From positions 1-11,150 of the forward strand of contig CAZFAI010000026.1 of assembly GCA_964516555.1 (NCBI GenBank): a stretch of 11,150 nt of DNA, in the 5' to 3' direction. This document shows, in pieces, positions 1 to 6,505 of this stretch. The notes beneath the pieces were generated by a model. The model searched no databases, was not told the origin of the DNA, and saw nothing but the letters and a program-made list of their open reading frames with translations. The stretch is from CAZFAI01 sp964516555 (lineage in GTDB: Bacteria; Patescibacteriota; Microgenomatia; UBA12405). Made by a program: the position numbers and the translations under genes. Position 1 is the stretch's first letter; each line of letters begins with the position of its first letter.

Positions 1-557
1 TGCTTAAAGGTAAACAGGACGAAGTTGGTATATCAACCGGTTTGGCGTGGACATCTGTCGGTGGTCAGATATTATTTATCGAAGTTAATATCATGCCGGG
101 CAAAGGTCAATTGATTTTAACCGGAAAACTCGGTTCGGTTATGAAAGAATCCTGCCAGGCGGCACTATCCTTCGTCCGTAGTCAGTCAGACAAATTCGGC
201 TTAAAGCAGGATTTCCACAAGATTGATATCCACATTCATATTCCTGAAGGAGCCACTCCCAAAGATGGTCCTTCCGCCGGAGGTGCTATCACTACGGCTC
301 TTGTATCGGCGCTAAAAAATGTACCGGTACCCCGCGAAATTGGTATGACCGGTGAAATTACTATCCGTGGTAACGTGCTGGAAATCGGTGGACTCAAAGA
401 AAAATCTATTGCTGCTCACCGCGCCGGTCTAAAAACTATTTTTATTCCAAAGGAAAATCAAAAATATTTGGTTGAACTTCCAAAAGAAGTCAAAAGGGAT
501 ATCGAATTTATACCAATAGAGCATTACAACGATATCTACAAAAGAATATTTTCCTAA
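1..557 (+). CDS. lon: Lon protease, C-terminal proteolytic domain (5' partial)
   Basis: The open frame runs from the window edge (first full codon at position 3) to TAA at 555-557, so only about 185 C-terminal residues are seen; the AAA+ part lies outside. Lon is the ATP-dependent cytosolic serine protease that degrades misfolded and regulatory proteins. Visible marks are the domain-entry motif GLAWTSVGG (39-65), the catalytic-serine motif PKDGPSAGG with Ser at 273-275, and the block GEITIRGNVLEIGGLKEKSIAAHRAG region, whose second KEK lysine (402-404) is the expected partner of the Ser-Lys dyad. Both catalytic residues are present, so the domain looks active. A TTG at 42 falls inside the conserved motif and is a leucine codon, not a start. 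The gene converges on argS with three bases between the stops. The C-terminus ends soon after the conserved fold, without an extension. Confidence 0.95.
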   Translation, partial: LKGKQDEVGISTGLAWTSVGGQILFIEVNIMPGKGQLILTGKLGSVMKESCQAALSFVRSQSDKFGLKQDFHKIDIHIHIPEGATPKDGPSAGGAITTALVSALKNVPVPREIGMTGEITIRGNVLEIGGLKEKSIAAHRAGLKTIFIPKENQKYLVELPKEVKRDIEFIPIEHYNDIYKRIFS

Positions 558-560
558 AGC

Positions 561-2267
561 TTACATTCGTGAAACCGGTTCTATCCCCAAAATTTTCAAT
601 CCCCGACTAAGGCAGCTGGCAGTAGATCTTGTCAAAAAGACTCTAAAGACTTCCTCTGCCTGGTCAATAATTCTATATTTACCGTAAAATTCGTTATATC
701 TTCTGGCAATTGATAGTAAAAATTCTGCCAACACTGCCGGACTGAACCTTTTAGCAGATTCCAGTATCTTTTCCTCAAACTTATATAGTTCTCTTAATAA
801 ATCTTCTTCTTCAGCTTTTAATTCCGGTGGTATTTTGTCAATGTTTTTTTGTTCTAATATTTTGGTTTTTGCCAGTAAACTCAGGCACCTTGCATAGGTA
901 TATTGCAGATACGGGCCGGAGTCACCCTCCAAACTCATTATTCTGTCCCAATCAAAAATCACATCTTTTCGGGGATCTGAAGATAAGTCATTAAATTTTA
1001 TTGCCCCGATTGCTACTTGTTTAATCATCTCTTCTCTCTCACCAGCTCTCATCTCTTTGCCTATTAAACTTTTCTCAGCTATCGCCTTTGCCTTATCCAT
1101 AGCCTTATCAATTACATCAGATAAGTGAATAGTATCTCCCTTTCTGGTTGAGAATTTACCACCGCTCCATCTTATAAGTCCATGAGCTATATGAACAAAA
1201 CCATCTCCCGGTTTCCATCCCATCATTTCAGCAACCCGGAATAACTGTCTGAAGTGTAAACTTTGATCGGCTCCCACTTCATATACAATCAAATCAGGAT
1301 TCCAGGTTTCCATTCTATACTTAATAGTGGCCATGTCACGGGTAAAATAAGTGGTTGTTCCGTTGCTTTTTTCTATCATTGCCGGGGGCATATCGTCAAA
1401 TTCTATTATTTTTGCTCCGTCACTGACTTTTGCAATTCCTCTTTTTTCCACTTCTTCTATAACTCCAGGTAACATTTTTTCATAGAAAGATTCTCCGTAG
1501 GCATAGTCAATATCTACACCCAGTAACTCATACACTTTCTTGTATTCGTAAAGTGAGATAGCAATAAATTTTTGCCAAATCTCCCGTGCCTCTTTGTCAC
1601 CTCTCTCCAATTTTGAAAACCATTCCCGTCCTTCTTCAATTAAATTCTCGTCTTTCTCTGATTCTTTATGAAACTTTACATATAATTTTTCAAGATCACC
1701 AATAGTTAGCTTATCTATATCCTTATTCGCCCATTTTTTAACCGCTGTTATTAGTTTTCCAAATTGCGTACCCCAGTCGCCCAGGTGGTTATCTCCAATA
1801 GTTTTATATCCTAATGTCTTGTACAGGTTATATATTGCCTGTCCGATATTGGTTGATCGTAAATGTCCTATCCCGAAAGGTTTGGCAATGTTTGGTGCCG
1901 AATAATCTATTATTACTGTTTTTCCGCTACCACAAGTAGATAACTTCTTGTCATATTCAACAAAATAGTTAATTTCTTCGACTTTTTTTAGCAACATCTC
2001 AAAGCTTAAATAAAGGTTGATAAATCCGGGACCTGCAACTTCAACTTTACTTACCAAACTCCTGTCGGCAATTTCTTCAATTTTGTTTTTTATGCTTAAT
2101 GCTAATTCTCTCGGGTTCTTATTTTCTTTTTTAGCCATAACCATGGCCACATTACTCGAATAATCGCCAAATTTTTTGTCCGCCGGATGTTCAATTTCGA
2201 TCAATTCTTCATAACCATAACCCAACTCAATCAATGCCTTTTTAATTAATATTTTAATTTCTTCCAT
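561..2267 (-). CDS. argS: Arginyl-tRNA synthetase
   Basis: This class I synthetase charges tRNA-Arg with arginine in the cytosol. At 568 residues it is near the usual bacterial length. It shows the N-terminal tRNA-recognition domain (about residues 1-85, with the HPADKKFGDYSSN segment), then a Rossmann catalytic core. The HIGH signature appears as GIGHLRST (residues 132-138), and the KMSKS loop as KFSTRKG (371-377), the form common in ArgRS. Around 455-465 the LQYTYAR segment opens the DALR anticodon-binding domain, and the chain ends in LGIEPVSRM, matching the typical ArgRS terminus. The ATG at 2267 shares its A with the TAA of the upstream tRNA-binding gene (TAATG), so the two are probably translationally coupled. 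I see no Shine-Dalgarno before it. No defect is visible. Confidence 0.97.
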   Translation of the reverse strand: MEEIKILIKKALIELGYGYEELIEIEHPADKKFGDYSSNVAMVMAKKENKNPRELALSIKNKIEEIADRSLVSKVEVAGPGFINLYLSFEMLLKKVEEINYFVEYDKKLSTCGSGKTVIIDYSAPNIAKPFGIGHLRSTNIGQAIYNLYKTLGYKTIGDNHLGDWGTQFGKLITAVKKWANKDIDKLTIGDLEKLYVKFHKESEKDENLIEEGREWFSKLERGDKEAREIWQKFIAISLYEYKKVYELLGVDIDYAYGESFYEKMLPGVIEEVEKRGIAKVSDGAKIIEFDDMPPAMIEKSNGTTTYFTRDMATIKYRMETWNPDLIVYEVGADQSLHFRQLFRVAEMMGWKPGDGFVHIAHGLIRWSGGKFSTRKGDTIHLSDVIDKAMDKAKAIAEKSLIGKEMRAGEREEMIKQVAIGAIKFNDLSSDPRKDVIFDWDRIMSLEGDSGPYLQYTYARCLSLLAKTKILEQKNIDKIPPELKAEEEDLLRELYKFEEKILESAKRFSPAVLAEFLLSIARRYNEFYGKYRIIDQAEEVFRVFLTRSTASCLSRGLKILGIEPVSRM

Positions 2268-2602
2268 TAATATACTTTACTTCCGTTTTTAACTTCCTTG
2301 TCAAGAAACAACAAACTTATTACCTTAGTAGCCTCATCTTCGGCGGCAAATATCATCGCTCCGGATTCTTCACCAAGAATAGCTTTGGGTTTAATATTTA
2401 TCACAAAAATAGTTTTTTTATTAACTAATTCTTCCGGTGTATACCACTGAAAAATCCCCGAAAATACTGTTTTTTTACCAGCCTCTCCAAAATCTACCAG
2501 CATTTTAATCAACTTATTCGATGCTTCAACTTTCTCTGCTTCCAGAATTTCTCCTACCCGAAAATCTACTTTTGCAAAATCGCTAAATTCTATTTGGTCC
2601 AT
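2267..2602 (-). CDS. Stand-alone tRNA-binding domain protein (Trbp111/MetRS C-terminal type)
   Basis: This 111-residue protein is a single OB-fold tRNA-binding domain of the type found at the C-terminus of many methionyl-tRNA synthetases, in EMAPII, and in the free protein Trbp111. The segment DFAKVDFRVGEILEAEKVE (residues 8-26) is the family hallmark, followed by LIKMLVDFG and the conserved C-terminal part GEESGAMIFAAED. The family binds tRNA structure non-specifically and usually acts as a dimer, boosting aminoacylation or chaperoning tRNA. It is the first gene of a two-gene unit with argS, overlapping it by one base. Its start has no Shine-Dalgarno; a TAGAAT box lies six bases upstream. 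Whether it serves ArgRS, a MetRS lacking this domain, or tRNA in general cannot be told from here. Confidence 0.88.
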   Translation of the reverse strand: MDQIEFSDFAKVDFRVGEILEAEKVEASNKLIKMLVDFGEAGKKTVFSGIFQWYTPEELVNKKTIFVINIKPKAILGEESGAMIFAAEDEATKVISLLFLDKEVKNGSKVY

Positions 2603-2608
2603 GCAGGT

Positions 2609-2614
2609 ATTCTA
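2609..2614 (-). promoter_or_regulatory. Putative -10 box for the tRNA-binding protein/argS unit
   Basis: TAGAAT on the minus strand ends six bases before the ATG at 2602. With initiation about seven bases downstream, the transcript would begin at or beside the start codon. The -35 match is weak (TGCACA at a 16-base spacing). The box sits in a 51-bp divergent spacer shared with the hexomutase promoter. Confidence 0.4.
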
Positions 2615-2636
2615 ACAAATATGCTATTCTTGTGCA

Positions 2637-2642
2637 TATAAT
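2637..2642 (+). promoter_or_regulatory. Putative -10 box (TATAAT) for the hexomutase gene
   Basis: A perfect TATAAT lies 11 bases before the ATG at 2654, inside TGCATATAAT. The bases between it and the ATG are T-rich with no Shine-Dalgarno, so the leader would be at most about four nucleotides. No convincing -35 is seen, although TGTG just upstream may help. The box lies back to back with the minus-strand promoter at 2609-2614. Confidence 0.5.
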
Positions 2643-2653
2643 TTCATTTTCAT

Positions 2654-4075
2654 ATGCAAGTAAATCCATACATTTTTCGTGGTGCGGACGTTAGAGGTTT
2701 GGTAGGAAAAGATCTCAACCCTGAAATTTTATATCACTTCGGAAAAGCTTATGGTACTTATTTGCACAAAAGGAATATTAGCAGTGCCGTAATCGGCCAC
2801 GACTGTCGCGCCACTAGCCAGGAGTACTCAGATAGCTATATAAGAGGATTACAAGACACCGGGATAGATGTCGTTGACATCGGCCTAACCATGATTGGCA
2901 TATTCTATTGGTCCCAATACTTTCTAAATACACAAGGCGGTACCTTTATTACTGCATCTCACAATCCTCCGGAATACAATGGTTTAAAAATTGCCGCTGG
3001 TTATTCAGAAACATTAGTTCAGGAGGGGATTGAGGAAATAAAGTCATTGGTAGAAACCGAAGGATACTTTCAATCTCCAAGTAAAGGATCTCTGAAAAGC
3101 ATGGATGTTTTATCAGAATACTCCTCCGCAGTTCTATCTAAGTTTTCTAATTTTAAACCTCTAAACGTCCTTATTGATTCAGGTAACGCCACAGCCGGTG
3201 CTATAGTCCCGCAAATATTAGAGCGGGCAGGTTTCGAAGTTGTCCAAAAGAATACTGATATTGATCCTTCCTTCCCCCTGGGAACCCCTGATCCTACTGA
3301 AATGGCAGTAGCTAACCGGTTATCAAAAGAAGTGGTCGAGGCTGGTGCAGATGTCGGCTTTACTTATGATGCCGATGGTGATCGGATTGGTATTGTCGAT
3401 GAAAAAGGAGGCATTATTTGGAATGACGTTCTTTTGGCAATTTTTGCATCTGACGTGCTTCACTATCACCCCGACAGCAAAATTATGTACAACCTCCTTT
3501 GCTCAAGGGTAGTCGAGGATACGATAAAAAAACATGGAGGAGAGCCTTTCATCTGGCGTACCGGACATTCTTTTCTAAAAAAGAAAAATCAGGAAATCAA
3601 GGCAGCCTTTATCGGCGAACTGTCCGGCCACTTTTTCTTTTCCGCCGACTTCTACAATCACGACGATGGTGTTTATTCTACCCTCAGACTTTTGGATTTC
3701 CTTTCCAGAACCAATCAAAAGTTATCTCAAGCAGTAGATTCACTCCCCCGATACATTTCCAGCCCTGAAATAAAGATCGGAGCTGCTGATGATCAGAAAG
3801 TAGCGTTAATGGACAAACTAAGTTTACGCCTAAAACAGGATTATCCCGATGCCAAAATCATAGACGATGAAAGAGCCGGTGATGGTGTCCGATTGGATTT
3901 GCCCTACGGTATGTTTGTCGTCCGATATTCCCAAAACGGTCCCTATCTGACAGTGAAATTTGAAGCTACTACACCCGAAAAATACGAGCAGTTGAGGCAA
4001 TATGTCAGCAACCTGCTTCACTCCTACCCGGAAGTTGACTGGTCATTTGGTGTCAACGTTGAAAGTTTGGAGTGA
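2654..4075 (+). CDS. Phosphomannomutase/phosphoglucomutase (alpha-D-phosphohexomutase)
   Basis: This cytosolic enzyme interconverts hexose 1- and 6-phosphates (mannose and/or glucose), feeding nucleotide-sugar and surface-polysaccharide synthesis. The 473 residues carry the full four-domain signature: the phosphoserine loop TASHNPPEYNG with Ser102, the Mg-binding loop DADGDR with Asp239, Asp241 and Asp243, the sugar-binding loop GELSGH (321-326), and a C-terminal phosphate-binding loop (RYSQNGPYLTV) before the final helix. These are the marks of the ManB/AlgC branch rather than of GlmM, whose active loop differs. Substrate preference between mannose and glucose cannot be settled from motifs. 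The gene stands alone between a divergent promoter region and a 70-bp spacer. It starts without a Shine-Dalgarno and ends in TGA. Confidence 0.93.
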   Translation: MQVNPYIFRGADVRGLVGKDLNPEILYHFGKAYGTYLHKRNISSAVIGHDCRATSQEYSDSYIRGLQDTGIDVVDIGLTMIGIFYWSQYFLNTQGGTFITASHNPPEYNGLKIAAGYSETLVQEGIEEIKSLVETEGYFQSPSKGSLKSMDVLSEYSSAVLSKFSNFKPLNVLIDSGNATAGAIVPQILERAGFEVVQKNTDIDPSFPLGTPDPTEMAVANRLSKEVVEAGADVGFTYDADGDRIGIVDEKGGIIWNDVLLAIFASDVLHYHPDSKIMYNLLCSRVVEDTIKKHGGEPFIWRTGHSFLKKKNQEIKAAFIGELSGHFFFSADFYNHDDGVYSTLRLLDFLSRTNQKLSQAVDSLPRYISSPEIKIGAADDQKVALMDKLSLRLKQDYPDAKIIDDERAGDGVRLDLPYGMFVVRYSQNGPYLTVKFEATTPEKYEQLRQYVSNLLHSYPEVDWSFGVNVESLE

Positions 4076-4133
4076 CACCACAACTCTTACTAAGTTATTA
4101 CAAAATATTTAACAAGAGTATATTTGCTTTCCA

Positions 4134-4139
4134 TATTAT
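4134..4139 (+). promoter_or_regulatory. Putative -10 box for the P19-like/holin-4 unit
   Basis: TATTAT ends six bases before the ATG at 4146, followed by a T-run and no Shine-Dalgarno, so a leaderless transcript is predicted. No good -35 is visible at 16-18 bases. The rest of the 70-bp spacer (4076-4145) holds only AT-rich sequence. Confidence 0.35.
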
Positions 4140-4145
4140 TTTTTC

Positions 4146-4655
4146 ATGGATGCCGAAAAACAGGGAAAAGCTTTTCAGGAAGCCATAGATTTTCTCAAAC
4201 AGCAAACAGGAAAAATGGACTCCTCGTCTGTAGGAGATTATGTTGTTTATTTTACTTCTGAATCGGCCTGTGGCTTATATGAAGTAATGCCCGAAGGCGG
4301 ACTAGACTGGCAGCCACCATCGCAATCAGAAAATCAACACATTGAAATAATTGTTCAGGACAAACAAGATTCCCGTTTTGTTCCCCATTTAAATATATTT
4401 TACGAACTTCGCGATATTGATAATAATTTTATATCCCAGGATTTTCTGCCTTTTGTCTGGCACCCCATCGTGTATCATTACGGCAAGAATATTGAGATAC
4501 CACTTGAAGGCGAGTACAAAATAAAGCTCACAATAAAGGCTCCTGAGTTTCTTAGACATGATGAAATGCTTGGTAAAAGATATGAAAGTGATGTTACTAT
4601 TGAATTAGGACCAATTGATATGAAACCAGGTCAGATTTCCAACAATCTTCAATAA
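4146..4655 (+). CDS. P19/Tp34-like (Fe2+ transport protein family) domain protein
   Basis: The 169-residue protein resembles the P19/Tp34 periplasmic iron/copper-binding family, in particular the archaeal-type variant with an HPxxYHYGxN motif. Seen here are QHIEIIVQD (64-72), VPHLNIFYELRD (79-90), LPFVWHPIVYHYGKN (101-115) and FLRHDEMLGKRY (135-146). His65, His111 and His138 fall where P19 metal-ligand histidines are expected; the methionine ligand of P19 appears replaced, with His106 nearby as a possible substitute. Unlike classical P19 it has no signal peptide: the N-terminus is a charged, probably helical stretch (AEKQGKAFQEAIDFLKQQ). Either it acts in the cytosol or it is exported some other way. 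It is followed two bases later by a membrane protein, so the two are probably co-transcribed. The family call is from recalled motifs and metal binding is inferred. Confidence 0.58.
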   Translation: MDAEKQGKAFQEAIDFLKQQTGKMDSSSVGDYVVYFTSESACGLYEVMPEGGLDWQPPSQSENQHIEIIVQDKQDSRFVPHLNIFYELRDIDNNFISQDFLPFVWHPIVYHYGKNIEIPLEGEYKIKLTIKAPEFLRHDEMLGKRYESDVTIELGPIDMKPGQISNNLQ

Positions 4656-4657
4656 CA

Positions 4658-4990
4658 ATGAAATTTCTAACCAACCTATTAATTTATAGTCTTTCCGTAT
4701 TTATTACCTCACTAATCCTCCCGGGAGTTGTCGTTACTAATTTCCTTTCTGCATTTTTGGTGGCTCTCTTGCTTGGCATAATTAATGCCACAATAAAACC
4801 GATTTTGCTAATTCTCACACTGCCAATTAATGTCTTAACTTTAGGCCTTTTTGTTCTCATAATAAACGCCTTGTTAATTCTTCTGGTAGCCAATCTCGTA
4901 TCAGGATTTTCAGTTGATAATTTTGCCTGGGCTTTTATCTTTGGAATTGTTTTATCAATAATCTCCTGGATATTAAATCGTATCTTCTAG
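4658..4990 (+). CDS. Phage holin family 4 / DUF360-type membrane protein
   Basis: The 110 residues are almost entirely hydrophobic and form four predicted membrane helices (about 4-24, 29-48, 54-78 and 86-108). The pattern LxGIINATIKPILLILTLPINVLTLGLF is the hallmark of the small DUF360 family (mycobacteriophage D29-like 'holin family 4'), common as chromosomal genes in many bacteria. Despite the name, chromosomal members have no proven lytic role; a general membrane function is more likely. It starts two bases after the P19-like gene (TAACAATG) with no Shine-Dalgarno, which suggests co-transcription and translational coupling. It converges on rpsD with one base between the stops. No phage genes lie nearby, so this is not evidence of a prophage. 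Confidence 0.85.
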   Translation: MKFLTNLLIYSLSVFITSLILPGVVVTNFLSAFLVALLLGIINATIKPILLILTLPINVLTLGLFVLIINALLILLVANLVSGFSVDNFAWAFIFGIVLSIISWILNRIF

Positions 4991-4991
4991 G

Positions 4992-5588
4992 TCATCTCGA
5001 ATAGAATTCTACAATATCAACTACCAACAACGGCTCTTTCAGGTCTTCGATAGTCGGTTCTCGTAGTACCCGACCCCCCTTATCTTTTTTTTCCAGCCAA
5101 TCAGGCACTTCTGTCTTTTCCTCTATCAGTTCTTGTATATATGGAATATCACCAACGGTTTTATCTATTTCAATTTCATCATCTATTTTTGTTTCATATG
5201 AAGGAATATTTATTGTTTGACCGTTAACTAATACGTGGCCATGACTGACAAATTGTCTGGCCGCAGGTCTGGTAGGTGCCAAACCTAATCTGTAAATCAC
5301 ATTATCAAGCCTTCTTTCTAGAAGTGAAATCAGAGCTTCTCCAACATTAACTTTTGCACTACCTGCTTTTGCTACATAATTTCTAAATTGTTTTTCAAGA
5401 ATTCCATACAACCTCTTTGCGGTTTGCTTAGCTCTAAGTTGCCTGCCGTAATCACTAAGTTTTCTGCTTCTTTTTCTACCGTGTTCACCCGGCTTAACAT
5501 CAAATTTTCTGAGTTTCTCTCCCTTGTTAAACAGGTCAAAACCTTCCCTTCTTGATAATTTGTTTTTTGGTCCGGTATATCTTGCCAT
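4992..5588 (-). CDS. rpsD: 30S ribosomal protein S4
   Basis: S4 is a primary 16S rRNA-binding protein that nucleates 30S assembly. The 198-residue product begins MARYTGPKNKLSRREG, the canonical N-terminus, so I chose ATG at 5588 over an in-frame TTG at 5603 that would add five residues and lies inside a hairpin. The N-terminal rRNA-binding region carries the basic KPGEHGRKRSRKLSDYGRQLRAKQ stretch; the zinc-binding cysteines found in some S4 proteins are absent. The S4 RNA-binding domain follows at about residues 88-150 (LERRLDNVIYRLG, then VSHGHVLVNGQ). The acidic, hydrophobic C-terminal tail is normal for the family. It is separated from the usual rpsM-rpsK-rpoA neighbours. In several bacteria S4 represses its own mRNA, which makes the hairpin just upstream worth noting. 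Confidence 0.96.
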   Translation of the reverse strand: MARYTGPKNKLSRREGFDLFNKGEKLRKFDVKPGEHGRKRSRKLSDYGRQLRAKQTAKRLYGILEKQFRNYVAKAGSAKVNVGEALISLLERRLDNVIYRLGLAPTRPAARQFVSHGHVLVNGQTINIPSYETKIDDEIEIDKTVGDIPYIQELIEEKTEVPDWLEKKDKGGRVLREPTIEDLKEPLLVVDIVEFYSR

Positions 5589-5592
5589 AATA

Positions 5593-5598
5593 TTTATA
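5593..5598 (-). promoter_or_regulatory. Putative -10 box for rpsD
   Basis: TATAAA, within TGCATATAAA on the minus strand, ends four bases before the rpsD ATG at 5588 and touches the foot of the 14-bp hairpin. The same TGCATATAA core precedes the hexomutase gene. No -35 match is seen. If used, it would give a leaderless rpsD mRNA lacking the hairpin; otherwise rpsD is read from the upstream acidic gene through it. Confidence 0.3.
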
Positions 5599-5632
5599 TG
5601 CAAATAGCCAGCAAGCTACTGGCTATTTGCAT
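5598..5632 (-). promoter_or_regulatory. Perfect 14-bp inverted repeat upstream of rpsD
   Basis: ATGCAAATAGCCAG and its exact reverse complement flank a seven-base loop (5612-5618). The structure lies between the stop of the acidic gene (5646) and the rpsD ATG (5588), nine bases from the latter. It lacks a T-run on either side, so it is not a standard intrinsic terminator. It could be an rpsD leader element, an mRNA-processing or stabilising hairpin, or a DNA-binding palindrome. Confidence 0.7.
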
Positions 5633-5645
5633 GCATTAAATTGCC

Positions 5646-5813
5646 TCAAATCGTTGGCTCTTCGTCCTCGGTTTCATCGGTGAAATCATCCATATCTCTT
5701 GTTGTCTGACCTCCTTTTCTTTGACCTTCATCATCCATTTCCTCTCCCGTTTCGTCAGTATTCATATTTTCTCGATCCATATCTTTTTCCCAATCATTTT
5801 TATTATCTTGCAT
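5646..5813 (-). CDS. Small acidic, disordered protein
   Basis: I do not recognise this 55-residue protein. Twenty-two residues are Asp or Glu against six Lys or Arg, hydrophobic residues are nearly absent, and it has no signal or membrane segment, so it is probably disordered. The start is fixed at ATG 5813 by a ten-base perfect Shine-Dalgarno (5821-5830); an in-frame TTG at 5840 would lie upstream of that site and would add nine residues encoded across it. It ends in TGA. It lies in the same direction as rpsD, 57 bases upstream, with a strong hairpin between. Acidic mini-proteins can act as nucleic-acid mimics, charge-balancing partners or chaperone tails, but nothing here selects one. That it is a real gene rests mainly on the Shine-Dalgarno. 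Confidence 0.65.
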   Translation of the reverse strand: MQDNKNDWEKDMDRENMNTDETGEEMDDEGQRKGGQTTRDMDDFTDETEDEEPTI

Positions 5814-5820
5814 TCGGACT

Positions 5821-5830
5821 TCACCTCCTT
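5821..5830 (-). promoter_or_regulatory. Ten-base perfect Shine-Dalgarno for the acidic protein
   Basis: AAGGAGGTGA on the minus strand matches the reverse complement of the standard 16S 3' end over ten contiguous bases. It sits seven bases before the ATG at 5813. No other start in the window has a comparable site. It decides the start of this gene and implies that the ribosomes of this organism retain the anti-Shine-Dalgarno. Confidence 0.85.
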
Positions 5831-5877
5831 GAGCAATCAACTAATAACTACCATTCAAGATAACAATCGGCTTTATA

Positions 5878-5905
5878 TATATAGTCATAAACTAGTAAAT
5901 GTAAA
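5878..5905 (-). promoter_or_regulatory. Putative promoter of the acidic protein gene
   Basis: On the minus strand TTTACA (5900-5905) is followed after 16 bases by TATATA (5878-5883), inside an alternating TA tract (5874-5883). Initiation would fall near 5871, giving a leader of about 55-60 bases that carries the Shine-Dalgarno. This contrasts with the very short leaders predicted elsewhere in the window. Confidence 0.4.
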
Positions 5906-5927
5906 GTAAGAAAAGTTTTAGGAATAA

Positions 5928-6422
5928 TCACAAATTTCCACAGGACACTATCCCATTATCATTTATTTCAAGTAGTAACGGCATTCTTCCCCTAAGATCA
6001 TTAATTGAATAATCAATCAGGCTGGTAGACGAGTAATTATTTACATTCTCTAAATCTGTAACAAGTTCATTCGATCCTCCACAGCTCCCTTGCCTGATAT
6101 TAGCCTGAAAATCTCCCAGTCTGCCTATCGTCACCAGAACCTTAGATTGACTGTTTAGAGGAAGGATAGTTGCTACACCCGAGACACCCGATCCTTCGAC
6201 AGTATGCAGGTACACATTAATCACATCTTCTACTGGTAATCTGGGTATGGGTATTGTTGGTGTTATTTCTACTTCAGGTTGCTCTTCGAACTCAAAATCT
6301 ATTTCTGGTTGAGGTGCAGGAGTTGGAGCTCTTAAAGAGATTTGAAAATCTTGTGGATCGGTAAATACTGCCAGTAGGGCTAACCCAATTATAAAAAGTA
6401 TGATAATCAATAGTATTTTCAT
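5928..6422 (-). CDS. Membrane-anchored protein with degenerate SOD/CHRD-like domain
   Basis: The 164 residues start with a strong hydrophobic helix (3-20) that would serve as an uncleaved anchor or signal. A Pro/Glu-rich linker follows (about 32-64), then a beta-rich domain (66-164). That domain has the layout of small extracellular Cu/Zn-SOD-like or CHRD-like domains: GVATILPL, a KVLVTIGRLGDF strand pair, a cysteine after the site that would be HIHxGxC, and a final CGNL. Where the family has HIH this protein reads ANIRQGSC, and the later histidine is also missing, so metal binding is probably lost. Cys114 and Cys161 could still form the conserved disulfide. A structural or binding role outside the membrane is likely. 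The family call is from pattern memory and is tentative. The start abuts an 18-bp palindrome. Confidence 0.55.
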   Translation of the reverse strand: MKILLIIILFIIGLALLAVFTDPQDFQISLRAPTPAPQPEIDFEFEEQPEVEITPTIPIPRLPVEDVINVYLHTVEGSGVSGVATILPLNSQSKVLVTIGRLGDFQANIRQGSCGGSNELVTDLENVNNYSSTSLIDYSINDLRGRMPLLLEINDNGIVSCGNL

Positions 6423-6440
6423 CTTATTAATATTAATAAG
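6423..6440. repeat. 18-bp perfect palindrome abutting a start codon
   Basis: CTTATTAATATTAATAAG is its own reverse complement. It begins at the base next to the ATG of the minus-strand anchored protein (6422), overlapping where its -10 and transcription start should be. It could be an operator, although all but two of its bases are A or T, which raises the chance of coincidence. Confidence 0.5.
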
Positions 6441-6461
6441 TGGTTGTTAAATACCCTTTAG

Positions 6462-6483
6462 AAAATTGTAATTAAAATTGTAA
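6462..6483. repeat. Tandem direct repeat of a 10-mer
   Basis: AAAATTGTAA occurs twice (6462-6471 and 6474-6483), separated by TT, a 12-base period close to one helical turn. It lies between the two palindromes of the divergent spacer. Confidence 0.6.
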
Positions 6484-6505
6484 GAAACTTCTCATTACAA
6501 ACTTC

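Noticed and set aside
42..44. TTG as the start of a short Lon-domain protein
   Set aside because: It is a leucine inside the conserved GLAWT motif and the frame is open upstream to the window edge.
498..536. GATATCG and CGATATC as a terminator for argS read into the lon coding end
   Set aside because: The stem is seven bases with a 25-base loop and the following sequence is only moderately T-rich; such pairs are expected by chance.
4083..4119. ACTCTT/AAGAGT inverted repeat after the hexomutase gene as a terminator
   Set aside because: A six-base stem with a 25-base loop and no T-run directly after it is too weak to call.
4658..4990. Prophage remnant suggested by the holin-like gene
   Set aside because: DUF360 genes are widespread on chromosomes, and no other phage gene, integrase or attachment repeat is present.
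5589..5603. TTG at 5603 as the rpsD start
   Set aside because: It adds five residues before the canonical MARYTGP start and lies inside the hairpin arm.
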